In this document: piece after piece, positions 58,601-60,819 of the stretch
Numbering within the stretch: the stretch's first letter is position 1
Layout: every line of letters begins with the position of its first letter
Assembly: GCA_029237695.1 (NCBI GenBank)
Contig: CM055268.1
Location: forward strand, 56,133,131 to 56,197,130
Length of the DNA: 64,000 nt
Source: Conchocele bisecta
Lineage: Eukaryota > Mollusca > Bivalvia > Lucinida > Thyasiridae
Reading direction: 5' to 3'
Program-made: the position numbers and the translations under genes
Notes under the pieces: generated by a model
Databases searched by the model: none
Told to the model about the DNA's origin: nothing
The model's input: the letters and a program-made list of their open reading frames with translations, nothing else

Positions 58601-60757
58601 ATTCAAAAACAAGATTTCTTTTGATAATATTAAATTAAAGGAAAATTTAAGAATGAGCCTTCTTTTTATTTCGTGAAATTCGGTCAAATATTGATTTCAT
58701 TATGAAAAATTGATTTGTCTATGGGAATTTAACATGGGGGAAAAAGTGGTAAGGAATTGTGGGAGGAGTCAAAAAACGAAAGATTTTGAAAATTGACTCC
58801 GAAACCTGGCTAGTAGCTTGGATATGATCTAACTACCGGTAAGAAAAACAAAGTTAAATTTTCAAAATCAGTCCAGTATTTCTAAAATTCAAAAAAAATT
58901 ACCCTATGTTAAATCCCCATAGACATCTTCACTCCGTGAAGATGTCTATGGGGATTTAACATGGGGAAATTTTGTTTTTGCAATAAAATCAATATTTGAC
59001 CAAATTTCACGAAATAAAAAGAAGGCTCATTCTTAACTTTTGCTTTAATTTAATATTATCGAAAAAAAAATTGTTTTTGCATTGTTTATATAGCCGTAAA
59101 ATTTGGGCAGGTTTCGTGAAACAGACTATAAGAACATGTGCAATATCTCATGAAATTATACAAAAATTATGATACATCCTGTAAATGCTGTCGACAAATT
59201 CCACATTTGCTTTGAAAATTTTGTCCTCTTTCGACGTCATTTACAGAAAATATCAAAGTTTCTGTAAATATATTTCATGAAAAATCACACATTGTTCTTA
59301 GGAACAAAATCACATGGCATGTCCCTATTGTGTCCAAATAGTTACTAATGGGGTTATTATAGTAATTAAACGTGTGATGTGTAATGGCCTGTGTATTGTA
59401 GGTGTTTATCAACTTTGCGAAACAGCAGACAGACATAGCAGATGACGAAATGGATGAACTATCAGACGACCTTGTGGGATACAAAAGTAAGCGTCGCTTC
59501 ATGTCAGTATCAGCATATGAGACACGCCATGTGATTTGGTATCTTCGGACATCTGCGTAATTTCATGACATATATGTTTACAAAATTTACAATATTTCCC
59601 GTAAATGGCATAAAAAATAGACAATTTTCAGAGTACATGTAGAATTATATTCCGCATGTACCGGTACTTTGAAAATTTTATCTACTTTTTATTTTATTTA
59701 TGAAAAATATTGTAACTTTTGTAAACTTATTTAATGAAATTACGCAGATGTCATCTAAGATTTAAAATATCACACTAAAGCTATTTTACACAATTAAATT
59801 GATATTTGATATGACCTAACTAAACCCATTCCCATGGAGGGGATTATGATAGCCCTGTTAAAATCATGAAGGGGATTATGATAGCCCCTGCAAAAACGAT
59901 GGAGGGGATTATGATAGCCCCTGCAAAAATATGAAGGGGATTATGATAGCCCCTGCAAAACTATGAAGGGGATTATGATACCCCTGTCATTTTTCAGCAG
60001 CGAAGGGGATTATGAACGAAGGGGATTTTGAGTGTCCCCTGTCCAAAGGTACAAAATCACATGGCATGTCTCATATGAGGTTTAGCGTTGTCCGCTTTAT
60101 GCCAAGTGTGTGAAAATGGCAATGACACATTGCTTGAGAAAATTTATGGCAGGAGAAATGGTTCAAGTGTTATAACCTCTGTAGCCGATTTCATCAAAAT
60201 TGCAAAGTATACTTTTCTAGCAAAGTATACTTTGAGGGAGAAATCATTTATTTTTCCCGAAAAGCATTATTTCATATACATGTAGAACTAACGACTGCAT
60301 ATATATGCAGAATTATTATACTGAATTTATTACATTATCACAGCCATAATGGCTGTGATAATGTAATAAATTCAGTATAATAAAAATTAATAAATTTATC
60401 CTAAAATTGAAAATTTCTCCCTCAAAAGTATACTTTGCTAGAAAAGTATACTTTGCCATGTTGGTGAAATAGGCTACTGCCATGGCTGTTGTAGAGAAGG
60501 CTGACATCGTGCTGGAGGATGAGGAGCTGAGTATGGCGGGCAGTATGGTGGGCCTGATCCGCGACCCACACCGACTGTCCGGGCGCAACGTGTATGTTAC
60601 CCCACCACACATGGACGGCGACGTTCTGCACCAGACAAATATCGCCATCGCTCCTGATAACTCGGCCACAGCTGAGGATCGCGATTATCCGATTATCAGT
60701 TTACCAATCCAGGTTTGTACCATAGTACAATCATTGGCCATAGATATAAAAAAATGA
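12230..60757 (+). CDS. ABC subfamily A transporter gene, 3' half (20 exons placed)
   Basis: Spliced gene for a full-size ABCA transporter (ABCA1/2/4/7 clade), a polytopic membrane protein whose relatives export or flip phospholipids and sterols using ATP. Twenty exons with AG/GT borders join in consistent phase into about 1006 codons covering the second membrane domain, its extracellular loop, the second nucleotide-binding domain and the C-terminal tail. ABCA hallmarks are the WYNNKGW loop motif, [14 protein letters not shown] (Walker A), YCPQFDA (Q-loop), GGGNKRKLS (signature), DEPTTGMDP (Walker B end), [12 protein letters not shown] (H-loop) and [12 protein letters not shown]. The 5' half is missing and presumably lies upstream of the window. 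The closest paralogue (ABCA1, 2, 4 or 7) cannot be decided without a tree, so no symbol is given. Exons are GC-rich against AT-rich introns. Confidence 0.95.
12824..12890. repeat. Hairpin family H1, shortened
   Basis: The stem cattggaaccgtc pairs with gacggttccaatg. Compared with other copies (catttgaaccgtc / gacggttcaaatg), both arms changed together and the loop bases are missing. Confidence 0.8.
13073..13168 (+). mobile_element. (AAAC)n-tailed SINE-like fragment
   Basis: The 3' end of the family seen complete at 40984-41387: aatgcagcaggttaaat, ggatcgaaccc, gctgttgataggccgttaaa, then an (AAAC)n tail. It is 5'-truncated. Confidence 0.75.
13239..13596 (+). repeat. Composite foldback H2, copy 1
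   Basis: First unit: ataattccagcacaaaaata to its inverse atgctggaattat. Second unit: an almost perfect foldback from ggaatgaatggcctttttgt through aaaagtcgcgggaatactgg to the inverse ending ccattcattcctatag. Copies lie at 23639-23998, 25772-26139, 29876-30196 (inverted), 43282-43735, 47384-47707 and 54498-54857. Confidence 0.9.
13948..16560 (+). repeat. Tandem array with 5' hairpin (second pearl-like family)
   Basis: Opens with the hairpin ggtttgaggaat / attcctcaaacc at 13949-13976. Long units then follow containing accgctggtcggatcgactt (14041, 15238, 16004), agtgacgtcat, ccaaccgatttcaaaaattc and taacgggtggtcttta. The units at 15190-15780 and 15995-16560 are near-identical. No coding potential was seen. 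Confidence 0.8.
16567..16645 (-). tRNA. tRNA-like sequence (pseudogene or SINE head)
   Basis: Read on the minus strand it has a good box A (tagcttagaggtagagc) and box B (gggttcgatcc) at tRNA spacing. The anticodon and acceptor stems do not pair well, so it is not a functional tRNA by eye. Confidence 0.4.
16984..19829 (+). mobile_element. Pearl/Helentron-like element with long tandem core
   Basis: Starts with the hairpin TCGCGCCCGCTTGCGGAAAG plus CGCGA, then a gtacgt-rich stretch and long ggttaagttttttggttaaa microsatellite tracts. These alternate with about ten units of tctctgcaactgctttgccc, cttcacatgggtgtttatca and tcaaggtcaaattacttt. It ends with the palindrome ggccgcggcc and ATCTAG. It shares core motifs with element A but has a different spacer. 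It fills most of the 8.8-kb intron 1. Confidence 0.75.
19830..20271. other. Intron 1, unassigned
   Basis: AT-rich with short tatata and tacatgta runs. No element ends were seen. Confidence 0.4.
20272..20462. repeat. Foldback family H6, arm type A
   Basis: The ends carry ttgtcgtgtgctggaaatg and the inverse cagcagacgtcaa. The central stem is cacatgagaatcgtctcc paired with ggagacgattttctcatg. A closely similar copy is at 22380-22592. Confidence 0.85.
20463..21214. other. End of intron 1, unassigned
   Basis: AT-rich. No repeat or coding signal beyond exon 2's acceptor at 21214. Confidence 0.4.
21215..21357 (+). CDS. ABCA exon 2: first TMD2 helix and start of extracellular loop
   Basis: Acceptor ttgttgtacag, donor gtatgc, phase 0 to 2. 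It opens with the strongly hydrophobic [20 protein letters not shown], the conserved first transmembrane helix of the ABCA C-terminal half. It continues with [18 protein letters not shown], the start of the large extracellular loop. The preceding intron is 8.8 kb and filled with tandem arrays. Confidence 0.95.
21610..22088 (+). repeat. (GGGCA)n pentanucleotide array in intron 2
   Basis: About 470 bp of nearly pure gggca repeats with occasional ggca or ggtgggca slips, ending in a ggggc run (22060-22088). It starts roughly 250 bp after exon 2. Both strands are open, a consequence of the repeat. G-tracts spaced by two bases can form G-quadruplexes. Confidence 0.98.
22270..22380. repeat. Foldback family H5
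   Basis: aaaaagtgcagatcctgatg, a central palindrome of gagccggctc type, and the inverse ggatctgcactttttgc. It is followed by ccgctatagcgggatttcgg, itself a short hairpin. Confidence 0.85.
22380..22595. repeat. Foldback family H6, arm type A
   Basis: From aacccttactacactgaatt to gcgtaggaatggttaa. The central stem is cacataagaatcgtctcc / ggagacgattctcatgtg. Confidence 0.85.
22655..22860. repeat. Foldback family H6, degenerate
   Basis: Has accaaaattatcgtctgctg and the inverse cagcaggcgataaaatttaa with a collapsed centre. Confidence 0.6.
23012..23249. repeat. Foldback family H4, copy 1
   Basis: Ends ggggtccgtttcactaaact and the inverse gtttagtgaaacggccccc. The centre is tattgaacatatgcagccta. 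Copies lie at 26759-27000, 27892-28134, 36396-36695 and 50873-51031. Confidence 0.9.
23407..23508 (+). CDS. ABCA exon 3: extracellular loop
   Basis: Acceptor ttacag, donor gtaagt, phase 2 to 2. It encodes [19 protein letters not shown] followed by [10 protein letters not shown]. The SNDA opening and the single cysteine match the position of conserved features of the second extracellular domain in ABCA1-type proteins. The split codons join exactly with both neighbours. Confidence 0.9.
23639..23998 (+). repeat. Composite foldback H2, copy 2
   Basis: Complete composite ending 55 bp before exon 4. Confidence 0.9.
24054..24281 (+). CDS. ABCA exon 4: cysteine-rich glycosylated loop
   Basis: Acceptor tgtatttcccag, donor gtatta, phase 2 to 2 (228 bp). 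Contains [12 protein letters not shown], a cysteine cluster that in the family takes part in disulfides of the extracellular domain, then [20 protein letters not shown]. Four N-glycosylation sequons are visible: NQT, NTS, NVT and NIS. The phrase NTSDIL..TDRNISD is typical of the ABCA1/4/7 loop. The exon reads into an in-frame TAA just past the donor, which supports the splice. Confidence 0.93.
24290..24418. repeat. Chimeric repeat remnant left of the inserted element
   Basis: H6-like start (taacccttgcaatgctaaat), a piece of the tRNA-headed SINE body (tcggatgagaattgaaaccg, gctgttgctgggacgttaat), then H6 sequence again (ttgtcgtttgctgttg). It continues at 24752 after the insertion. Confidence 0.55.
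24419..24751 (+). mobile_element. Short Helitron/Helentron-like element
   Basis: The 5' end is the hairpin ATGCCCCCGCCACC / GGTGAGGGGGGCAT, followed by gtacgtacgtcccgaaacct. It has a single core unit (gcttcacatttcacacacgc, ttgctccaatggtcctct). The 3' end is the hairpin tgtgcc / aggccaca followed by TTTCTAG and T. It lies inside an H6-like foldback. Confidence 0.65.
24890..25240. repeat. Composite repeat with H6 (arm type B) inside
   Basis: Outer inverted ends: gccacctctctataacagcc against ggctgttgtagagaggttgc. The inside is an H6 foldback with stem ttttgacagcattttagaat / attctaaaatgttgccaaaa. A similar composite lies at 62598-62965. Confidence 0.75.
25525..25765. repeat. Inverted repeat family R7
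   Basis: Ends ctggagaaatggggattatg and the inverse cctatttctccag. The inside has gtgtagatccagatcaggct and catgtttctaatgagc. Related copies or pieces lie at 36215-36340, 40600-40790, 48517-48610, 53249-53372, 55040-55150 and 61668-61730. Confidence 0.7.
25772..26139 (+). repeat. Composite foldback H2, copy 3
   Basis: Complete, with several arm mismatches (gaggacttcc, tattcctgcg), so one of the more diverged copies. Confidence 0.9.
26200..26326. repeat. Foldback, single copy seen
   Basis: gtataagttattgttcacgt and tttaaggaattaaatgc pair with gcatttagttccttaaaaat and gtgaacaataaca. It is followed by a stub of tagccaggttt like the start of element A. Confidence 0.75.
26556..26745 (+). CDS. ABCA exon 5: extracellular loop
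   Basis: Acceptor tatgtcccag, donor gtacga, phase 2 to 0. Starts with [20 protein letters not shown] (family consensus RYGGFS.G) and ends [15 protein letters not shown]. Sequons NAS, NGT and NNT are present. A foldback element (family H4) starts only about 13 nt downstream of the donor. Confidence 0.93.
26759..27000. repeat. Foldback family H4, copy 2
   Basis: Begins about 13 nt past the exon 5 donor. The centre is gagcataggctgcatattca. Confidence 0.9.
27106..27320. repeat. Foldback with A-rich centre
   Basis: agggattccgctgg and its inverse ccagcggaatccc at the ends, gcgataaaaaattacaattt and its inverse inside, and an aaaaatc tract in the middle. Its inner half resembles the insert in the loop of H2 copy 5 (43559-43662). 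Confidence 0.85.
27365..27600 (+). repeat. Degenerate short repeats
   Basis: aacttgtttaataaatat and variants recur four to five times. AT-rich intron DNA. Confidence 0.6.
27678..27847 (+). CDS. ABCA exon 6: WYNNKGW motif of the extracellular loop
   Basis: Acceptor tttatacag, donor gtaaga, phase 0 to 2. Encodes [20 protein letters not shown], then [20 protein letters not shown] and a segment with [13 protein letters not shown]. The WYNNKGW and YGITAYNHP motifs are among the most conserved of the ABCA second extracellular domain, so the assignment is secure. Confidence 0.96.
27892..28134. repeat. Foldback family H4, copy 3
   Basis: Ends aggggtgcgtttcactaaac and gttagtgaaacggccccca. The centre is a perfect palindrome around gcataggctgcatatgcagc. 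Confidence 0.9.
28239..28985. repeat. Foldback family H3, copy 2, split by a SINE-like insertion
   Basis: Left part 28239-28537 and right part 28945-28985 are one H3 copy. The (AAAC)n-tailed element sits between them in minus orientation, flanked by direct repeats of GCTAGAAAAG (28528-28537 and 28945-28954). Confidence 0.9.
28538..28944 (-). mobile_element. (AAAC)n-tailed SINE-like element, full length
   Basis: About 407 bp. On the minus strand it begins gtgggtggcaggtgggagca and ends gataggccgttaaacac with an (AAAC)n tail. A 10-bp target-site duplication flanks it. It is near-identical to 40984-41387. The tail and duplication indicate LINE-mediated retroposition. The head is not an obvious tRNA. 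An open frame inside is shared with the other copy (see findings). Confidence 0.9.
28986..29180 (+). repeat. tRNA-headed SINE copy, truncated head
   Basis: gggttcaattcctgc (box B-like), gcatgaaaaaatactttcat, tttcggacggtactcgaaac and gctgttgctgggacattaag. Confidence 0.65.
29534..29711 (+). CDS. ABCA exon 7: TMD2 helices
   Basis: Acceptor gtattttttccag, donor gtaata, phase 2 to 0. Encodes [20 protein letters not shown] (a membrane helix), the conserved [19 protein letters not shown], which corresponds to the coupling region between helices, and [14 protein letters not shown]. The ERxSxxKHLQ(F/L)xSG pattern is an ABCA hallmark. Confidence 0.96.
29876..30196 (-). repeat. Composite foldback H2, copy 4, inverted and truncated
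   Basis: The same two units as other copies but in reverse order and orientation. The final tgctggaattat end is missing. Confidence 0.85.
30500..30600 (+). tRNA. tRNA-like sequence, long-variable-arm type, probably pseudogene
   Basis: tagtcgcgaggttaaggtc resembles the D arm of a Leu/Ser tRNA. A long variable region follows, then gtgggttcgaacctc, a strong box B. The acceptor stem does not pair clearly. Confidence 0.4.
30601..32361. other. Intron 7, mostly unassigned
   Basis: AT-rich. 30960-31200 has three imperfect copies of a unit with caccatttacggaaa, ctgattttctaaa and caatatcggc. No exon or full element was recognised. Confidence 0.45.
33290..33860 (+). repeat. T-rich repeated unit
   Basis: Three copies (about 33297, 33425, 33740) of a unit with agtagcaagcattattattt followed by long T-runs. 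The last two share longer flanks (ataaggtcgtaag, tgtggacctgtgcagatat). Confidence 0.75.
33905..33978. repeat. Hairpin
   Basis: attattgactagtgagccat pairs with atggttcactagtcaataat. Confidence 0.85.
35550..36104. other. Unassigned, ending in a Helitron-like 3' terminus
   Basis: Mostly AT-rich. 36049-36073 has tgttctatgaaca followed by catttaCTTG, matching the terminus at 35152-35175. The 5' end of this fragment was not found. Confidence 0.4.
36110..36212. repeat. Near-perfect 100-bp hairpin
   Basis: agtggggtcagcatgtaagt and acacgacaggttgg pair with ccaacctgtcgtgt and acttacacgctgaccccact. Confidence 0.9.
36396..36695. repeat. Foldback family H4, copy 4, with expanded centre
   Basis: Same ends as the family. 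The central ataggctgc unit is repeated about seven times (36493-36560), expanding the loop. It ends about 60 bp before exon 8. Confidence 0.9.
36755..36870 (+). CDS. ABCA exon 8: TMD2 helices
   Basis: Acceptor ttgtgtacag, donor gtgagt, phase 0 to 2. Encodes [20 protein letters not shown] (membrane helix), then [19 protein letters not shown], entering the next helix. YVSST is shared with ABCA1-type transporters. The preceding intron is 7 kb and contains a large tandem-core element. Confidence 0.94.
37159..37797 (+). mobile_element. Helitron/Helentron-like element in intron 8
   Basis: 5' hairpin gcgccttcc / ggaagc, then ccgt microsatellites (37207-37250, 37338-37360). Two core units follow (cttcatatttcacacacgca, cggtcaaggtcacatacttt), then the 3' hairpin gttgtc / gacaac and CTTG at 37794-37797. 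Confidence 0.65.
37986..38428. repeat. Composite foldback, copy 2
   Basis: The same two-unit structure as 2001-2432, including the H1 hairpin (38064-38137) and the tttatcccgtcaacac unit. Confidence 0.85.
38684..38834 (+). CDS. ABCA exon 9: TMD2 helices
   Basis: Acceptor cttatattgcag, phase 2 to 0. Encodes [20 protein letters not shown] and the helix [17 protein letters not shown], ending QKDDE. The W-x-x-x-PLMYP motif is characteristic of ABCA. The donor reads gttggt, weaker than its neighbours, but the join to the next exon is in phase. Confidence 0.93.
38905..39030. repeat. Foldback family H7, partial
   Basis: cacgagacatgccatgtgat, ttcggacatctgcgtaattt and aagtcaaaagttgacaag. Only one half is recognisable. 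Confidence 0.65.
39031..40435. other. Intron 9, unassigned
   Basis: No exon was recognised. Short inverted pieces occur but no clear element ends. Confidence 0.4.
40436..40605. repeat. Foldback family H7, partial
   Basis: Short palindrome catgcggaattatattccgc, gtcaacttttgacgccattt and the end aaaatcacatggcatgtctc. Confidence 0.7.
40971..41400 (+). mobile_element. (AAAC)n-tailed SINE-like element, full length
   Basis: The element at 40984-41387 starts gtgggtggcaggtgggagca and ends gccgttaaacactaataaac with an (AAAC)n tail. It is flanked by a 13-bp duplication CTTAACGGTGGAG (40971-40983, 41388-41400). It inserted into the left edge of the 33-bp minisatellite, whose unit the duplicated site resembles. 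Confidence 0.92.
41401..41760 (+). repeat. Minisatellite of about 33 bp
   Basis: About ten imperfect units of the form ggattcatatcttaacagtg plus aatccatctttaa. Confidence 0.9.
41952..42352. repeat. Foldback element H8, copy 1
   Basis: Ends gctccagataa and the inverse ttatctggagctc. The central stem is ggtatttcattagaattgtc / gacaattctaatgaaatacc. Ends about 60 bp before exon 10. Copy 2 is at 43790-44177. Confidence 0.85.
42410..42533 (+). CDS. ABCA exon 10: CLGRGL segment
   Basis: Acceptor acctttcag, donor gtgggt, phase 0 to 1. Encodes [20 protein letters not shown] followed by [20 protein letters not shown]. The (F/Y)CLGRGL motif and NINDILK are strongly conserved in ABCA1-type transporters between the fifth and sixth helices of the second membrane domain. 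Confidence 0.95.
42710..42912 (+). mobile_element. (AAAC)n-type SINE-like fragment
   Basis: The middle of the family (gggaaggggtcaagtgactt, gacctggcaccaggtc, aatattccgttctgattttg). Both ends are lacking. Confidence 0.75.
43282..43735 (+). repeat. Composite foldback H2, copy 5, with nested foldback in the loop
   Basis: As other copies, but the loop is replaced by 43559-43662: tacaattttcgg, a run of about 35 A, then an inverse ending ttgtaattttttatcgc. That insert resembles the centre of 27106-27320. Confidence 0.9.
43790..44177. repeat. Foldback element H8, copy 2
   Basis: Same layout as 41952-42352, with the central stem ggcatttcattacaattgtc / gacaattccaatgaaatacc. Confidence 0.85.
44284..46934. 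mobile_element. Large (2.65 kb) inverted-repeat element in intron 10
   Basis: Outer ends ccagagctccagataag and the inverse cttatctggagctctg. Subterminal inverted blocks near 44470-44580 and 46660-46790 (ggttggaccgcacttt against aaagtgcggtccgac). The inside has tandem type-A stems (gagaatcgtctcc), a G-run (45629-45659) and a 77-bp duplication (45981-46134). No transposase was seen, so non-autonomous. It ends about 22 nt before exon 11. Confidence 0.75.
45981..46134 (+). repeat. Exact 77-bp tandem duplication
   Basis: Starts gcttttaaactaaatggttt at 45981 and again at 46058, with no difference seen between the two units. Confidence 0.95.
46957..47089 (+). CDS. ABCA exon 11: last TMD2 helix
   Basis: Acceptor ttttatag, donor gtaagg, phase 1 to 2. 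Encodes [20 protein letters not shown] and then [19 protein letters not shown], the last membrane helix. A large inverted-repeat element (44284-46934) ends about 22 nt upstream of the exon. Confidence 0.94.
47159..48010 (+). repeat. Tandem repeat of pearl-core type, interrupted by H2
   Basis: Units with gacttgaaacttcatgtgca, catgtttctcatcatt and caaggtcaaggtcaa, at 47240-47380, 47715-47880 and 47885-47990. H2 copy 6 (47384-47707) sits inside it. Confidence 0.7.
47384..47707 (+). repeat. Composite foldback H2, copy 6
   Basis: The first unit has an internal deletion (the aaacggaaaataaac part is absent). The foldback unit is complete. Confidence 0.88.
48063..48183 (+). CDS. ABCA exon 12: acidic linker before NBD2
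   Basis: Acceptor cctcatttatag, donor gtatgt, phase 2 to 0. Encodes [31 protein letters not shown] and MLRIQELTK. The DEDEDVxRER motif marks the start of the second nucleotide-binding domain of ABCA proteins. A family H3 foldback begins about 16 nt after the donor. Confidence 0.95.
48200..48505. repeat. Foldback family H3, copy 3
   Basis: Starts gtagcctatttcaccaacat 16 nt after the exon 12 donor and ends gatgaaatcggctac. Confidence 0.9.
48506..49239. other. Intron 12: repeat fragments and unassigned DNA
   Basis: An R7 piece (gtctgatcaggatctgcact at about 48520), an H6 half (48765-48862, gaaatgattctaaagtactg to cagtgtaagggtt), then no recognised feature. Confidence 0.5.
49240..49390. repeat. 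Imperfect foldback before exon 13
   Basis: gattatcttgaaataatgc pairs with gcattatttcacgataatc. The centre has acaaactcggttcg and a weak inverse. Confidence 0.65.
49421..49602 (+). CDS. ABCA exon 13: NBD2 Walker A
   Basis: Acceptor attgttgcag, donor gtaatt, phase 0 to 2. Encodes [20 protein letters not shown], then [20 protein letters not shown] and [16 protein letters not shown]. The Walker A (P-loop) GVNGAGKT lies at 49511-49534 and the catalytic lysine codon starts at 49529. The P-loop is intact, so ATP binding at this site is expected. A family H7 foldback starts about 14 nt after the donor. Confidence 0.97.
49617..49740. repeat. Foldback family H7, half copy
   Basis: catatgagacacgccatgtg starts 14 nt after the exon 13 donor. 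The other half is missing. Confidence 0.7.
49975..50652. repeat. Two diverged H3 foldbacks in tandem
   Basis: 49975-50285 (atttcatcaaaattgcaaag to gataaatgcggctac) and 50325-50652 (gtagctgatttaaccaaaat to tggtgaaatcag). The second ends about 14 nt before exon 14. Both carry more changes than other H3 copies. Confidence 0.75.
50667..50808 (+). CDS. ABCA exon 14: NBD2 Q-loop
   Basis: Acceptor attctcgatgtag, donor gtgagt, phase 2 to 0. Encodes [20 protein letters not shown], then [20 protein letters not shown] and AEDEVKH. The Q-loop glutamine is at 50716-50718. A diverged H3 foldback ends roughly 14 nt before the exon, so the acceptor has a poor pyrimidine tract within element-derived sequence. 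Confidence 0.95.
50873..51031. repeat. Foldback family H4, copy 5, internally deleted
   Basis: cgtttcactaaactctgtac and the inverse agtttagtgaaacggccccc remain. The central palindrome and one inner arm are gone. Confidence 0.88.
51145..52385 (+). mobile_element. Helitron/Helentron-like element inserted in an H9 inverted repeat
   Basis: The insert at about 51162-52335 opens with tgagcttcgctcaggtgagc, then ccgtccgtccgtgaacatta. It has two core units 451 bp apart (ggtaggaatgatcgatgtac at 51423 and 51874). It ends with the palindrome agggccatcatggccct and CTTG (52332-52335). Its flanks, tactgtctattccaca and gcaaaatgtggaacagacac, are the two ends of the H9 element seen at 56326-57030. Confidence 0.7.
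52412..52713. repeat. Foldback family H3, copy 6
   Basis: From agacttcaccaaaattgc to gatgaaataggctac, ending 14 nt before exon 15. Confidence 0.9.
52727..52861 (+). CDS. ABCA exon 15: NBD2 signature motif, Ser-to-Gly variant
   Basis: Acceptor atgttccacag, donor gtgagt, phase 0 to 0. Encodes [40 protein letters not shown] and QIIFL, the last being the Walker B strand. The family motif is [10 protein letters not shown]. Here the signature serine codon (52793-52795) is GGC, giving three GGC codons in a row. The exon is otherwise intact. A family H3 foldback ends 14 nt upstream. Confidence 0.95.
53388..53620. repeat. Foldback family H7
   Basis: tgagacacgccatgtgattt, agcaaatgaggaattttagt, gtcaacttttgacgtcattc and acaaaatcacatgtcgggtc. 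Confidence 0.8.
53690..53793 (+). CDS. ABCA exon 16: Walker B end, D-loop and H-loop
   Basis: Acceptor tattgccag, donor gtataa, phase 0 to 2. Encodes [20 protein letters not shown] and [14 protein letters not shown]. The Walker B aspartate is the first codon, the catalytic glutamate is at 53693-53695 and the H-loop histidine is at 53789-53791. All are intact, in contrast to the signature motif in the preceding exon. Confidence 0.96.
53811..54010 (+). repeat. tRNA-headed SINE copy with terminal hairpin
   Basis: gagttcaatccccgcatgaa, tttccatcccactggtcttt and cttgaaactgaagtcccgtc, then agctctttct paired with agaaagagct. The last 40 bp are the inverse of the preceding ones. Confidence 0.7.
54185..54295. 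repeat. Foldback family H6, partial
   Basis: gacaattctcatgcactgtc and aaacagcagacaacaaaaat. Only part of the left arm is present. Confidence 0.6.
54498..54857 (+). repeat. Composite foldback H2, copy 7
   Basis: Complete, with nearly perfect stems. Confidence 0.92.
55275..55556. repeat. Foldback family H7 with duplicated arm
   Basis: The segment cggaaaatatagtaaatttg plus gtcaacatttttaattaaaa occurs twice (55388, 55470). It ends cacatggctcgtctcatat about 20 nt before exon 17. Confidence 0.8.
55576..55668 (+). CDS. ABCA exon 17: SMEECEAL segment
   Basis: Acceptor gtgtgtttcag, phase 2 to 2 (93 bp). Encodes [20 protein letters not shown] and [11 protein letters not shown], near-identical to the family consensus after the H-loop. 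The donor is the unusual gtccgt. A family H7 foldback ends about 20 nt before the exon. Confidence 0.95.
55855..55935. repeat. Hairpin
   Basis: ttgttttgggaaacccctag type stem: tttgttttgggaaaccc against gggtttcccaaaacaaa. Single arms of this family occur near 23535-23605 and 62345-62470. Confidence 0.85.
56326..57030. repeat. Inverted-repeat element H9
   Basis: Ends ctagaatcacactactgtct and the inverse gacagtagtgattctag. Inner inverted blocks around atttaacatgggggaag. An H1 hairpin (56443-56517) is nested. A second gattctagaatagc tract follows at 57109-57125. Confidence 0.8.
57212..57452 (+). CDS. ABCA exon 18: NBD2 C-terminal regulatory part
   Basis: Acceptor catgtcgtgtag, donor gtgtgt, phase 2 to 0 (241 bp). 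Encodes [60 protein letters not shown] and [19 protein letters not shown], LKEKHxNMLQYQL and [13 protein letters not shown] are conserved ABCA elements downstream of the ATPase core. A 43-bp minisatellite begins just past the donor. Confidence 0.97.
57480..58415 (+). repeat. 43-bp minisatellite right after exon 18
   Basis: About 21 units built on taataaggaacgaggctatt plus ctcatgaataagactggtct. The first units are most uniform. The array ends with an inverted unit (58378-58412), giving a terminal hairpin. Confidence 0.95.
58555..59128. repeat. 570-bp inverted-repeat element related to H9
   Basis: gtctgtttcacgaaagctgc and the inverse caggtttcgtgaaacagac at the ends. gaatgagccttctttttatt and its inverse lie inside, with a central palindrome around catcttcactccgtgaagat. 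gggatttaacatgggg is shared with H9. Confidence 0.88.
59115..59330. repeat. Foldback family H7
   Basis: gaacatgtgcaatatctcat, acgtcatttacagaaaatat and caaaatcacatggcatgtcc. Confidence 0.75.
59402..59486 (+). CDS. ABCA exon 19: VFINFAKQQ and acidic tail
   Basis: Acceptor gtgtattgtag, donor gtaagc, phase 0 to 1. Encodes [20 protein letters not shown] and [10 protein letters not shown]-(V/I)-N-F-A-K-x-Q is the family motif that ends the conserved part. The acidic residues after it start a lineage-specific tail. A family H7 repeat begins about 30 nt after the donor. Confidence 0.92.
59516..60076. repeat. Foldback family H7 with 34-bp minisatellite inside
   Basis: Starts tatgagacacgccatgtgat and ends aaatcacatggcatgtctca. 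Between 59832 and 60030 lie about six copies of gaaggggattatgatagccc plus ctgcaaaaactat. The first starts 30 nt after the exon 19 donor. Confidence 0.8.
60182..60477. repeat. Foldback family H3, copy 7
   Basis: gtagccgatttcatcaaaat to gttggtgaaataggctac, ending 17 nt before exon 20. Confidence 0.92.
60495..60712 (+). CDS. ABCA exon 20: C-terminal tail
   Basis: Acceptor gctgttgtag, phase 1 in. Coding looks real: it is GC-rich, stays open, and joins in phase as [39 protein letters not shown] and [11 protein letters not shown] recognise no domain. It is a polar, acidic cytosolic tail. Two endings are possible. The frame runs on 15 codons to a TGA at 60755-60757, followed by AATAAA at 60798-60803. 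Alternatively a weak gtttgt donor at 60713 is used and splices to a later exon, for example the acceptor before 62154, which would add only SVRL and a stop. The read-through plus poly(A) option is simpler. Confidence 0.8.
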
Positions 60758-60797
60758 AAATCCCATAGACTTGCATTCATTTCTAACATTTCTTTTT

Positions 60798-60803
60798 AAT
60801 AAA
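60798..60803 (+). terminator. Candidate polyadenylation signal of the ABCA gene
   Basis: A canonical AATAAA lies 41 bases after the in-frame TGA at 60755-60757, in the position expected if exon 20 is terminal. AATAAA is frequent by chance in AT-rich DNA, so only its position supports it. Confidence 0.4.
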
Positions 60804-60819
60804 CCTTTACATCACCGCA

